From Phytoseiulus persimilis (lineage: Eukaryota > Arthropoda > Arachnida > Mesostigmata > Phytoseiidae): a DNA stretch of 64,000 nucleotides. The stretch is taken from the NCBI GenBank assembly GCA_037576195.1, contig CM075101.1, forward strand, positions 13,640,001-13,704,000, read 5' to 3'. Positions 36,814-49,300 of the stretch are shown in pieces. How positions within the stretch are numbered: the first letter of the stretch is position 1; each line of letters starts with the position of its first letter. Below the pieces are notes generated by a model, which was given only the letters and a program-made list of their open reading frames with translations, ran no database searches and was not told where the DNA came from. Made by a program: the position numbers and the translations under genes.

Positions 36814-39800
36814 TTACAGTGGAAAGCGATGTTGAGTTCCGTCGTCGAGTATCAAAGTGACAGACTTGTTTGTTGGCCATACCAGTCTACCCATCCTGAG
36901 TGGATTGTTGCGTGCCGTTTCGGGAAGCGCCGGAGTGGTGCATGTTCTCAAACATTTGGTCTGAGAATTGCCTAGACCGAACAGACCTGATGCTGTCTGC
37001 CAGAATGACAGTTTGTTATCGCCGGCTGCGTACGAAGCGAGATACTTGCCCTCGGGCGAGAAGGCCACCGCCGTGACCGGAGTTCCATGCGCCAGAATGT
37101 TCTGACACTTGGCAGCCTTGAGTTCGTAAAGCGCAATCGTGCCCGACTTGGCGCCGACGGCGATGCGTCGGGTGGCGCTGCAGTGGGTCACGTTGTGGAA
37201 GCGGCAAACAGCTGGGAAGAGTTCCTGCAGACCTTTAAGCTTAAGTTGCGATGCGTCCAGACAGTGGAGTACGATGTCCATCACTTCGACTAGCAGATCA
37301 TGCACGTCGTTCTGGACACGCTCGATGAGCAGCTCCACGATGCGAAGGATTTCGGGTTTCGCTCGGTGGAGAACCGTCTGGGACAGCGTCGTTGGCAGTG
37401 TTTGAGCGTTCTGCGCCAACGCGTTGTAACGATGCACCTCTTTTGCCAACGTAGTGATAAAGGCGGGCGGTCGTGCCGTTGCGATCAGCGAAAGGGAATG
37501 TCGTGCAGATCGACACGAATCGGCTGACGGCGTCAGAGGGAGCCCGTACGTCATGGTCGGAACGAGCTTGTCTGAATTGCAGCATAATTCCAGAAGTCCG
37601 ATGAGGACCCGGGTCACGTCGAGATGACTCTCCCAGACGGTGAATCCCCTCCCGATAAGATCTATGGACGCCCGCCGAAGGGAGGTGTGAGCTGGGAGTT
37701 GGTTACTGGCCGGGCTTAGTAGCAGGTAGCTGAGGGCTTGGGCCGTGTGTCTGGTGAGGGACACGTCCTTGTTGGAGACGGTTTTCTTCTCCAACTCCGC
37801 GCTACCGTAAGTCGCTCCGATGACGGCCAACAGCACAACGGCTGTGGATTGTTTCCGTTTGGCCTCGGTGACGGCGGAGAGCAGTTTGATTTTGTCGTCG
37901 TCGTCGTCTTCGGATTCCTCGCCGTCCTCGTGCGCGGGGTTGTGTGCTCCCGCGCCCGTTGGAGCCCCGCCCGGATGCCCGGGTTGGCCGGGCAGCGGTG
38001 GCAGTTGGTGTTCACTGTAATTGGGCAGGAAGAGCGACCATGAGTCGATGACTTTGCGCCGACCTTCGGGTCCGATGCTTCGGAGTTCAGCCAGCAGCAG
38101 AGCTTGAGCCGCCTCCCGAACCTCGAGGCATCGATCTTGCCATCTCCTCGCCAACATCTCCAACTGAGGCCTCTTGTATTTTTCGCTCTTGACCAGTTCG
38201 GGCAGCTGGACGCAATGGTGGGTAGCCAGACGGCTCCAGCCGGCCTTGATCATGTGTTGATTGTTTTGAGCGTCTTGTGCCTCTTTCGCCGATTCGGAGC
38301 CGATACGGCTGTCGGCCCTGCTGAGTTTTCGGTTGAGCTTGCGTCGTCGCTCCTGCTCATCTATGAACGTCGCGCTGTTCATAGACATGAGCGTGTTTGC
38401 TAACGCAACGAGACTGAGCAGGTGGTTGGTGGTGAGAGCCTTCGCCAGTTCCCAGTGGCCTTGGCTGGCGAAGCGTCGAGCTCGCTCCTCCTCTTGAAGT
38501 ACCTCCTTGGCGACGTCGATGGTGACCGAGCGCCCGGTCTCGGAAGCACTCTGGCTGGACAGTTGATTAGCCGGATAGAGTTTATACATGTGGGTGGGCA
38601 GAAACAACGCCATGTGTCCGCTGCGTGACAATAGACCAAAGTGCGCTGGTCTGATCGGTAGGAGCAAACCGAGCTTTGCTTGGCAAACTTGATCCAGGCC
38701 CGTATCGAGGCCCCAAGCGTGCAATTGAGAGAGTAATAGCTGCGCGATCTGCATTGTTTGATTCGTCTCTGCGAACATGAAGCCTCCCGGTTTGGCAGTT
38801 GGACTGTCTTTCGATTTCGCTTCTGGCACAGCAGCTGACTTGATGCCGACGCTCTCTGCAGTGGCTTGAGCGGTAGCTTGTATCTTGGACGCAGCGGACT
38901 CGGCGGTGTCCTTGACCTTGGCGATGAATCCAGCCAGTTTCTTGTTGGCATCCGGCGACGATGCCAGGTTGTAGTACTTGTCGTACTCTGTCTGATTCGT
39001 GAAGCCATGCGATTCCAGTGTTCCGGGAGTCATTTGAGAATACTCCTCAGATAGCAATTGAACGATGAGTGCTTCGATATCGAAAAAGAAAACGTGGCTG
39101 TCCTGTTGACAGCCGTCCATGGTCTGTTGCTGGGTTCTGAGGCCCTGAATGACTAGCGGATGGGCCCGATAACGCAAAGTAGGATCGTTCAAACGTTGAT
39201 TATGCGCCTCGAGCGTGTTGTGCAGCTGCACTAGACCTCGCTGCGCAGCGTGTTTGATGGCGGCTATGTTTCGATGTCGTAGTCCACGCAGCAGGTGGAG
39301 CGCGGGATTCGAAATTTTCTCCCCCGCCATGTTGACGTTCTCGTCGCAAGCGTTCAAAATGTCCTCGGCCATCATTCCTTGGATGACTCGATCCAGGTGG
39401 CAGGTCTCCATCTGCCACACGTACACAGATCCATCGGCGCAGCCGACGATCATGAAGTCATCCAGCGGTCTCCATTTTATGTTGGTCACCGGGAAAAGAT
39501 GCCGAGATGCCAACAAAATGCATTTGCGGTCTTTGAGGTGCAGCAGTGAGACTGCGTGGTCAGCTCCGATACTGCAGATGCATTGAAGCACGCGCTGGCT
39601 GCACGTTTCCGGCGGAACTTGAAGCAACTGAATCTCTCCCGAGTGAACCGAGAAACGGTGCAGCAGTGATCCGCTGTAGAGATCCCACAGACAGACGGAG
39701 AAATCGACCCCACCAGAGACTAGATGAGCGACATCGTACCGCGTGTTCACGTTGTGCGGATATAACAACGCCGTCACCTTGCCTTGGTGGCCTCCGAGTG

Positions 39801-41610
39801 TCAGAAGCTGTCGGTTCGCGAGATGTTTCGCGCCCCAGAGAATCTGCGCCATCACGCAATGTATGACCGACATGATAACGATCGAACCGTCGGAGCGACC
39901 GCACGCGAGCTGTCCCTGGATGGGGAGGTAGGCGCTCGCGGTGATGTAGGCGCCCGGAATGTCGATTCCGTCCAGTATACCGACGGGCGGCGGGTTCAGC
40001 TGATCCCAACTCGCCTGCAACGATGTACTGTAAACCGCTGGCAGAAGGACCGGCTGTGCGAGGGAAACCAACTCGAGCTCGTGGAGTTTCCAACGGTACA
40101 CAGCGCCGTTCGCATCCCCCTGGATGAAGTGTTTCTGCAGTGTATCTCTCGTAAGCAGGAAATAGTTGCTGGTAGGCGGATGAACCAGATTCGGTTCGGC
40201 GGTCGCTTGCAGCACAGCTATGCAGTTGGGCTTCTCCAAGTCAACCGTATGAAACTGTGCCGTCCCCGGCACCGCCTTCTGAGGAATCTTGTAGATGTAT
40301 CCCTTCCCGGTGTTCGTCCACGACAGGATCTGGTCGGTGGACAGGAAGCGGCCGCCGGCCCACCGTTCGCCGTTATACGCCTCCTGCGAGCACAAGTGCG
40401 AGAAGTCGCCGGCGTCGTAGACGTGCCACGCGAGTGGACATATGATCAGAACCGTGCGCTGATTGTACATGCAGCACGACAGACCGACGGCGTGATAGCA
40501 GTCAATCGGTCTCGATTCACCTTCGAACAGCACCTTCCCGTTTTGCAAGGCTTCTTGCTCGTCGACCCTCCAAACCTGGGAACGAATTAGTGTTCAGTCA
40601 AATAGAGCGACAGCATGGCGTTCGCTGGACTCCCAACGCATCGCTCCAGAGAAGATGATTTCACTTATGTAGGTTTACCTTCATGTAGCCCGTAGAACTC
40701 AAAGCAACTAGAATGTCATCGTTTCGTTTGACAGGATGAATAATGTCCATTGCAGCGATCCAATCCGAGTCGACTCTTGAACTCAGCGTAAACAGAACCG
40801 TCAAACTGGAATTCGGATCTTCACTTCAATGCTCCCGTCATGTCACGGTGGCGAACTCGTCGAGGATCAGCCTCGGCGGATTCTTCCGGCAGCCATGCGG
40901 TGCAAAGGCGAACCAGAGTTTATCTGACTAGGCATATTTTCAAGTCAAGTATGTGATCATCACGGATCTGAGACTGAGAGGAGTCTTCACCGAACCTCAC
41001 CTGACCATATCCATCACGATAATTTCCGCGTAATAGCCGCAGCAGAAGAGCCGAGGAATTTCAGCTCCAGTCAGTGTGTAAGCTCGAATGTCAGTGTGTA
41101 CTTGTTGGAGCTTGACAGCTTCTACGCAGCGACAATCATTCATGTCCCAGAGTGACATCTCACCGCTCTCGGAAGCAGAAACAAGCAACTGCTGATTCGT
41201 TAAATGATTTCTTTCCGTAGCGAGGCACACAACCTGCAATTGAGCCAGAAATTAGGTTCCCTAGTCGGCCCAATACCTCAACGCGCGGAACGATCATGGA
41301 AAACTTCCCTGCCCGCAAACATCGAGTCTACGGTGGAGTCGACTCCGTTAGGGGCGTCCCGGAGCGGCAGTCATTCCGGGGAAGCTTCGAATGTACGATA
41401 TTGTCCACTGACCTTTGACGTGTGTCCGTGCAGCATGACCCGAGGAATCAGCTGACCCCCGCAGTCATCCCAAATGCAGAGATGGCCCTCATGACTTCCC
41501 GTTACGAGGGTGGTGTTATCTTTGGAGAGAACAAGGCAGCTGACAGAATGTGCGGGAGCTTTTTTCCCCCAGATCGTCATGGGCACAACGAGCTGACTGG
41601 AGAGAGCCAT
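36814..41610 (-). CDS. WDR7: WD repeat protein 7 / rabconnectin-3 beta
   Basis: Minus-strand exons 41610-41413, 41233-41001, 40805-40679 and 40575-36814 encode 1439 residues (human about 1490). The N-terminal WD40 propeller begins PMTIWGKKAPAHSVSCL and continues through SASESGEMSLWD, GYYAEIIVMD, SDWIAAMDII and HVYDAGDFSHLCS. A second WD region (GHQGKVTALLYP, SGGVDFSVCLWDLYSG, VGCADGSVYVWQME) is followed by the family block NPALHLLRGLRHRNIAAIKHAAQRGL, a long helical middle, and C-terminal WD repeats near VTAVAFSPEGKYLASY. WDR7 pairs with DMXL1/2 (rabconnectin-3 alpha) in a complex that controls V-ATPase assembly and vesicle acidification. The last coding exon is 3762 bp without an intron, whereas vertebrate WDR7 has many exons. 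An acidic linker occurs around EDGEESEDDDDD. Confidence 0.95.
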
Positions 41611-43344
41611 TTCTTCCGATCTCTTCTGAACTGATTCGAGTACACACACTCGCACAATGCTGGCAACGTTCGAATCACGCCACAATCACGCAAATAAAGA
41701 TTCAGCAACGTCGGAGCAAGTCGTCTTTCACAACCGCCTCCGTCTTGAAGCTCTTGAACACTGTCGGAGCTCCGGTGGTGGGCATCGTGAGAGGGTACAC
41801 GAAATAACAGAGCAGAGCTTCAAGGAACCAAAATTCAGCTTCTATATCCTGAGAAATTTCGAAGTCGTTTCCTAATCGTCGTCGCGGAGCTCTTCTTAAC
41901 TGCACGTAGTGGAATGGTACTCTGCGGCTGCTGCGGCTGACATCATTGCCGATGCTGGTCACCTGACAAGTAGAGAGGGCGCCACAAGCGCATAACACGG
42001 GCGAGATCGCGAAGGCGCCTTCCCCAAACGATGAGCTTCATCGGCAACCAGCCCGCGGGAAAGCTGCGGACCACCAGATCAGACGGTCCCCCAATTCCGG
42101 ACATCTCGATCTGAGATGCAAGTCCGCTCTAGTCGACATTCTTGGAACTTGATATGTTTGTTTTTGTAACCGAGCTCCTTCGATCGGCGAACTCGGGGAA
42201 GATTTCAAAATGCGTTTATGATTCAGCCATTTGGACCGGTTCTACCCGCAAACCAATTAGGCGCATGTGCATGGCCGAGGGTCGATTTCCGCTTCTGGTT
42301 GATGCTCCGAATCGATGTGAGAAGCACATACCGATTCCGAGAGGGCATTTGATACGGCAGATATCGTCCAGAAGGCATTCCAACTCCCCCTATTCTCGAT
42401 ATCGATGAACGAGATGGAAATAGCTGCCGGGGCGGCTTCAGTAGCCTTCCGCGAGCCCCTTGGAGGGTCATCAGAGTCGTCGAGCGTCCGCAGCTGCGAC
42501 TGCGAACAGCCCGGCGGCGGAGAGGCGATGAAAGTTCTGACATTCTCCAATATGGTAGTCGCGGAACCGGGTTCAGTCTCGTCATTCTCCAATCTTGCTA
42601 TCTCAACGATGAGAAGGAATCCGGATTTCGCTATCTACCGGAAGGAGTAACCACAACGTTGCTGACTCAGGGAGTTTTATTTTCCGGTCAAACTCTCTTC
42701 CGTTCAACTTGTCAGAAATAACGAACAATCATGAGATCTGGCTTCAACGACCGGAACGAGTGCGGCCATCGATGTGCGTTGACCGGGGAATCCCTGAAGA
42801 GATTCACAAGCGACTTCGATGGAGAGGGTCTTCATACTTTCCATGATGTTCGATATCGATCTCGAGCGCGGGCGTTTGCGGCGTCGGCCGTGGTGGTGTT
42901 TTCGATCATGCGCTCCGATTTCAGATTTTTCATCTGTGCCACTGTTCTGGACCCTGGTGCCGTTTGTCGAGGCATTGGAGCTCCAACATTCGCCCAACTT
43001 CTGACTTTCAGCTCCAGGCTTCAATGAGGAGCAGCATTCGAGTCAAGCTCATCATCATCATCGCTGTTCACTATTTTCCGTGCCTCAGAAGTCTCAGCTT
43101 CACTATCGTAACAGGGTTTCCTTCGACAGTTTTGAGGTTACAATTGGCTCATACGAACTGGAAGCAGAGAGTTCTCGGATCGTGGTTCATTTTTCATGTA
43201 TTTACGAAAGGAAGAGATGGACTCGTCACGAGCGATGCCGTGATTATAGTACAGAAGAAGAAGAAGGATGCTCCGTCTGCTTCCTATTCAATAAAATAGT
43301 CCAGAAGATAAAGTCGAGCTCCGAACAGTTTCACAACATCTTCA
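41611..43344. other. Upstream region of WDR7 and 3' flank of the zinc-finger gene; possible small minus-strand ORFs
   Basis: Two minus-strand open stretches, about 43024-42704 (basic run GRRRKRPRSRS) and about 42640-42257 (ENDETEPGSATTILENV), could be exons of a small unknown gene or part of the zinc-finger 3' UTR. A minus-strand AATAAA lies at 42681-42676. I do not recognise either peptide. Confidence 0.3.
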
Positions 43345-46300
43345 TCACTCCAATACGCTGAACGTATCAGAACCTTCCTGTATCAGGACTGCTTCATCCA
43401 ACGGTAGCTCCTTGTATTCGAGAATCTTGTACTGTGTTGTTCGCCCGTTGTCCTCAACTTGCAAGTGAGTGACATCATCTCCCCCAGCAGCTCGGAGCAG
43501 TTGAATGGCGATATTCTCGTCAATCTCGTTGATCCCTGGAAAATGGAGCGTCGGAATCTTAGGAGGTGCCTCTGAAGATCGACTCGAAGAGTTCCTCTGC
43601 CCGAGTTCTGCTTTGACACGAATGTGCATCTTGCGATTAGCATCCGCTCGATTCGAGAGGAGCTAGCCCCGAATGGAAATGAATCGTCGGAACCTTACCG
43701 TCTTTCCCGCCTTCGACTTCGAGACTGAAATGTGTGTTACCACCGCGCATGGAGATGACAGCCACGCCGCGAGTGAGATCTCTCTTGATAGATACAACGC
43801 CTTCTTGGCCGAGTACGACGGGGCCCTGATCTGTCATGTAAATGGTTTCGTCCTCTCTGAAATCGATCCCGCCCTTGTTAGAGTTTTCGCTCCTTGGCTC
43901 TGGCCGCTCGAACTCCTTCGCAGCTTTTCTACTCACGCGACTTGGTCTCCTGACTGCAGGTGCTGGATGGCCTGGTTACTGTTATCTACAATCAGCTGGT
44001 CTGCAGTCATACACTCATGCGTTTCGAAATCAGCTTCGTTCTCGAAACCCTTCAAACAGCCGGAACAGTAGAGTCTCACTTCCTGGGTGCCACTCTGGTG
44101 TTTGATATAATTTCTCGGTGCGGCCATCGTCGTCGGGCTAGGTTCGATCGGGGCATGCGTTTTTATGTGGGCGTCCAGCGACTTCTCTTTGAAGAATCCT
44201 TTTTCACAAGTTGGACACTTCAAAATCTTATACTGCGTCGTGCGACCATTATCTTCGACTTGCAAATGAGTGACGTCGTCTCCACCGGCGGCCCTGACCA
44301 GTTGCAGTGCGATGTTCTCGTCGATCTCATTGATTCCTGGAAACAGGATTTGATATAACTGTCGAGCGGAACAGATGAACTCGATGTGTCCTCGAGAACA
44401 CCGCCAGTTGCCGGCGGAAACCGGCGCTGACTCACCATCTCTTCCGCCTTCAACCTCTAAACTGAGTTGACCCGAGCCTTCGCGCACAGAAATGGTTGCC
44501 ACACCCTGATCCAAGTCTTTTCTGATAGAAACTAGACTTTCGGGGTTCATGAGAGCCGATCCGGGTTCGGTGATGTAAACTGCGTCCTCATCTCTGGAAG
44601 GGGTGTCAAGGAATATTGTCCGTGTCCTTTTCGAGAGAACTCGATCTCGATCGATGGAGGAGCGAAACCTTACCCGGCTTGTCCGGACTGGATTTGTTGG
44701 ACTGGTTGTCCGTTAGCATCGACGACCACTTGATCCGACGAATTACATTCGTGGGTTTCGAAATCGGCTTCGTGATCGAACCCTTTCAAGCAGCCAGAAC
44801 AGATCAAACGGACCTCCAGAGGCCCTCCGCCAGCTCCCTGTCGATGCTTCAGGAAACTTCGTGAACTCAGGAAGGAAGCTCCACCCGGATTCTGGCTGTT
44901 GCCGGGTTCGTGACTCTTCATGTGGATGTCGAGAGATTTTTTCTTGAAGAATCCACGTTCACAAATCGGGCACTTGTAGTCGCAATCCCCACGATGAAGT
45001 CGCAAGTGGTTATACAGACCGACCTGCGTGAAAAGCCACGGCGTTAGGCATCCAACAATCTAGAAGTCCGTTTTTGTTTCGTTTATTGGCGCATGAATCG
45101 GAGCTGAAACTTGGGCGCGGAGGGTCTTGCCTTGGTGCTGAGACGCCGGTTGCAGTTCGTCCATGGACACGGTGTCGGTGGTGCGTGCAGTTCCATATGA
45201 GCCACAAGTTGTTCATTCTGCAGGAATCTTCGGTGGCACTTGTTGCACTCATGAACCACACTGTGCTGAGACAAGTGAGACCAAAGAGCTTGTGCGGACG
45301 ATGCTTTTGCTCCGCAGATCTGAAATGAGCGAAAAAAGCGTCGAACATACTCAGAATGCAGCGTTCATGATTGTGACGCGGAAATTCCCTCTGGTATGCG
45401 CGGGAAGAATGTGATCCCAAGGAGCAGATAATCACCTCACAAATGTTGGCCATTTCGGGGTGCGCATTTTGGATATGATTTCTCCTTGGACCAGGCTGTA
45501 CAAAAAGTTGACCACAGTGCTGACACTGATACTGATGACTTTCGGTTTCCATATGCCGGACGAACGTAGATAACAAACCGTGCCAGGTGTGGCAAACACG
45601 ACAACGGTAATTTCGGGGCTCGGTTCGATTGTGTTTGTCCTGTATCTTCATGTGTTGTGTAGCGTGTTGGGCGCTCACGAAATGCTCCTGGAGATCCTCG
45701 GCGGAGTCGAAGACCATGTCGCACATGGCACAAAAGTGTTCCCCTCTGCAAATGAGTGAATTCCGGCATCCCATCGGTTGATTCAAAATCCGAGTCATCG
45801 AGCGAGAACCCCGGAAATTCAAATTAGTCTCACCTTTGGTTGTGGATTTTGCAATGAGCTTGGAATGCGGCTACGTCCTCGAAGGTATTCGAGCAGGAAG
45901 TGACGATGCAGATGAATCGCTTCTGCATACCGTGGAGATTGTGCATGTGAAGATAGAAGAGAGTGTAGTTTTTAATCACCACGTCGCAGAGGTGACAGTA
46001 GTGACCCACTTTGTTGGGGAAACCCAACGCATTGAGACGACTGTCTGATGGCACTTCGTTGCGCTCCAGCATAGCGCTCGGGTCCATGATAATCTCTGTA
46101 GTGTCGTTGAGCGGACAGATCTGGAAGAAGAACCGCCGTGAGCGGATCGGATACAATTTGAGATTTGGAACGAGGACTCGTCGGGAGAGCGGGAAAGTTG
46201 AGAAGCGGAACGTTGACTTGTCCTCGCTTGGGGGAAGATGAGGGGGGGGGGGGGGTCAGTCTTACCTGGGTTGTGACTTCGGGGACTTCATCAGCCGATC

Positions 46301-49300
46301 GAACGGTCCGTTTCACCCACTTCATATGAACGTGATGGAGATGTTGATTCGCAAGGTCGGAATTTTTGAGCGTCATGTTGCAGAGGAAACAAGAAGTCGC
46401 GCATTCGTCCAGACCCTCATCGTCATTATCTGCGTACTCTTGGAGGCCTTGAGGAAGAGAGAAGATCAGCTCTCAGGTATCATCTGAGACTAAGATATGA
46501 CTCGGTCAAGGTATGCGGTCTTCCAGCACTTGTGTTTCGTTTTCTCAAACTCACATTTGCCGTCAATCATGTGCTTTTCAACCTCTTCCTTCTCGGAGAA
46601 CACTTGCTCGCAATGGAAGCATTTGAACATGAGATTGGTTGGGGTCTTCTTGCCATCTTTGCGTTGAAGATCGGGGCATTTTGCTATGTGCACGAGGAGA
46701 TCGTCGTGGCTGACCGTTGGCTCCAAGCATTTGGCACAAGACCACAACGACGGTCCGGTTTGAACAGCGTGCGATAACAAGACGTGTTTCATGAGGCGCT
46801 CTTTGCCATGAACGTACACTGAGCAAACTGTGCACTGCAAATGTGGACCCGGTTGCCCGTCCAAATGTCGTTGTTTCACGTGGGCCTTCAGGCGACCCGG
46901 CCTCGGAGTACAATAGTTGCAGTACTTGCAAACAAACGTCATCCGATGATGCACAGATTTCATGTGCTCATGATGCTGCTCGAAACAGCCGGAGGGGAAG
47001 TTACACATGGAGCAGTAGAATACTTGAGACAAATTCGAAAGCTGTCCTTCAAAAACATGACGGATGGTACGCTCGTGCATCGTTGTGTAGTGTTCGCGAA
47101 CTTCGGACAAAGTCCGCAGCGTCGCACTGCAGAACCTGCAAAAGGGAGAATCGGTTTGAGATGGGCTTCGGCACCTAATCCCTTCTTCTCTCTCTCTCTC
47201 TCTCTCTCGCTTGAGAGCTTCCTTCCCAGAAAATCAAGGCTCGGTCGGGACCTTGCTCGGAGAAGTGCTTACTGGCATGCCGATTTGAGTAACGTTTCTT
47301 CAGTCACATCATCGGGTAAACAGATGAACACGGCGTTATCGGAAAATTCTGCTTTCGCGGGAACAGCCTGTATTTCATGGATAACGTGATAGTGTTTCTC
47401 CAAGTCGATCAGAAACTTGAAAGTGAATTTCTCTCTGCAGAAGAGACAACGCATCGGCTCCTGAGAGGAATGGATTTGTCTGGAACGAATAGATTGGACA
47501 TCAGACTAGATTTGTGATTCACCACGGCGAATGGATAAGCTCGTCTCACATGAAGATTCTCGTTCTATGCTCGGATCTCAAGCTATGCTATCCTTTTTCA
47601 CCTCGCCCAGCCAGTTAGGGCGCTACGCGACATACCTGAAGAGATAGTTGCCCTGAAGCCCCTCGAGATTCTCCGCCTCTCGAAGAGGCAAGTCGCTCTC
47701 TATGAGCTGAACCTGGTTTGGGAGTTTCTGCATCGAGTTCATATCAACGAAGTCCGCTGTGCAGTCCTCCAATGTGATGACTGTGGCTGGCGACGTTGGG
47801 ATGACGGCTGGAAAGTTTAGAAGATAGTTCCAACAATCAGAAAGGGACGAGCTTCAATGAGGAGGAGCAGCCGGCGACCCAAGTGCATGCTGCACTGACG
47901 TAACTCTGAGAACCGTATCGTTGCACCTACGTTTCTTTTTCAAGGCGTCGAATCTGGTCAAGTCCTTTTTGACCGAAGAGAGTCCGGCATTGTTCTTTTC
48001 CGGTGATTGCTCTTCGTCAACATTTTGGTCCTGCGGAAAATCGGGACGGAACGAACGGAACATTAGCGACAGAGGCATAACCTCGTCGGGATATAAAATC
48101 CATGAAATCGTCTGGCTCACCTGAGCCTGGTTCTGAGAGTTGTACATGAGAGCCATTTTTTCTCTCACGTAGGGCATTTTCTCATCAGCTTTCTCCACAG
48201 CTTTAGCTCTGTCGTTTGACGCGTTTCCGACGATTTCTATGGTGACTCCGTCTTCGGCAACGACGAAAATTCGATTCTTTCGCGGCTTGGGGTTGTTGAA
48301 TAGCTTACTACGACCTTTCTTGCGAGCCATGATCCTCCTTTGCTCGGCGGTTAATCCCTCGTGCAATCTAGGAGCGTTCGCACTTTTCTGGGAAGATGAC
48401 TGATCTGCAGAAGAGCTGTTCCTGGCTGTTTGGAGGGAAAAATGAAATCAGATGAGTTGTCGGCGAGTCGTCTCCGTCCAAGTTCTCCGCTGATTCCTTA
48501 TCAAGCGGAGGATATCAGTTCTCGGAACCACTTGAATTTCACGGCACGTAGAGTTCGATAAAATCAATGAAACTATGAAATCAGCTCACTGATAGGTTTC
48601 CCGGAGTGAGATTTTATAGGCTGATCTGGCTCGTATTCTTCGTCACCGTCATCGTCAACGTCCTCTTCTTCGTCAACCATCTCCTGGAATACCATTGACG
48701 TTTAACCTGCTGCCTCGAAACTTCTCGTGCTCCACGGAAGCGACCCAAATCATGGAATCGAGAACTGATCGTTGAGAATTATGACTCTAGGGCCACATTC
48801 GAAAGGGTGGGGAAACGAACCGTTTGTTTCTCGGAGAGTCCGCTATCCGAAGCTTGAGTGATGTCGTTCTCATCGTTGAGTCTGACGACTTCGACCTGTG
48901 GATTTCGAGTTTTCAAGGCACAACAACAACAATAGCATAACGGAGTGCTCAATCGTTGCCAATCACTGCAGATGGCAAGAAGCAATACACGAAAAGCCGG
49001 CTACCTGGAGGGTCTTCGGGTCACTCTGCATCACAACTATTCCTTGGGAGTTCTGGAGCAACGACAGCTGATCACTGTTGACGATCAGCACCTGAAAACG
49101 TTCTGGCAATTGGAACATTCATTGGAGACAAGACAAAGTCAGAAGCTTGAACTGAGAATTCCACAGCGTCATGTCCAGGGCCATGGATTTCAGGCGCTGT
49201 GGAGCTTGGAGGAAAGCGGGCGACAGTTCTCCGAGAAACCTGATCAGGAAGCGATCAAGACAATGGGCGTCAGCCATCGAGAGGCGAACCTTGAAATTCT

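Noticed and set aside
38400-39008. 202-codon minus-strand frame
   Set aside because: Overlaps WDR7 coding sequence in another frame and has a Ser/Arg-rich shadow composition.
39784-40590. 268-codon plus-strand open frame
   Set aside because: It lies wholly antisense to the WDR7 coding exon, whose minus-strand reading has WD40 repeats matching the family; the plus frame is a shadow.
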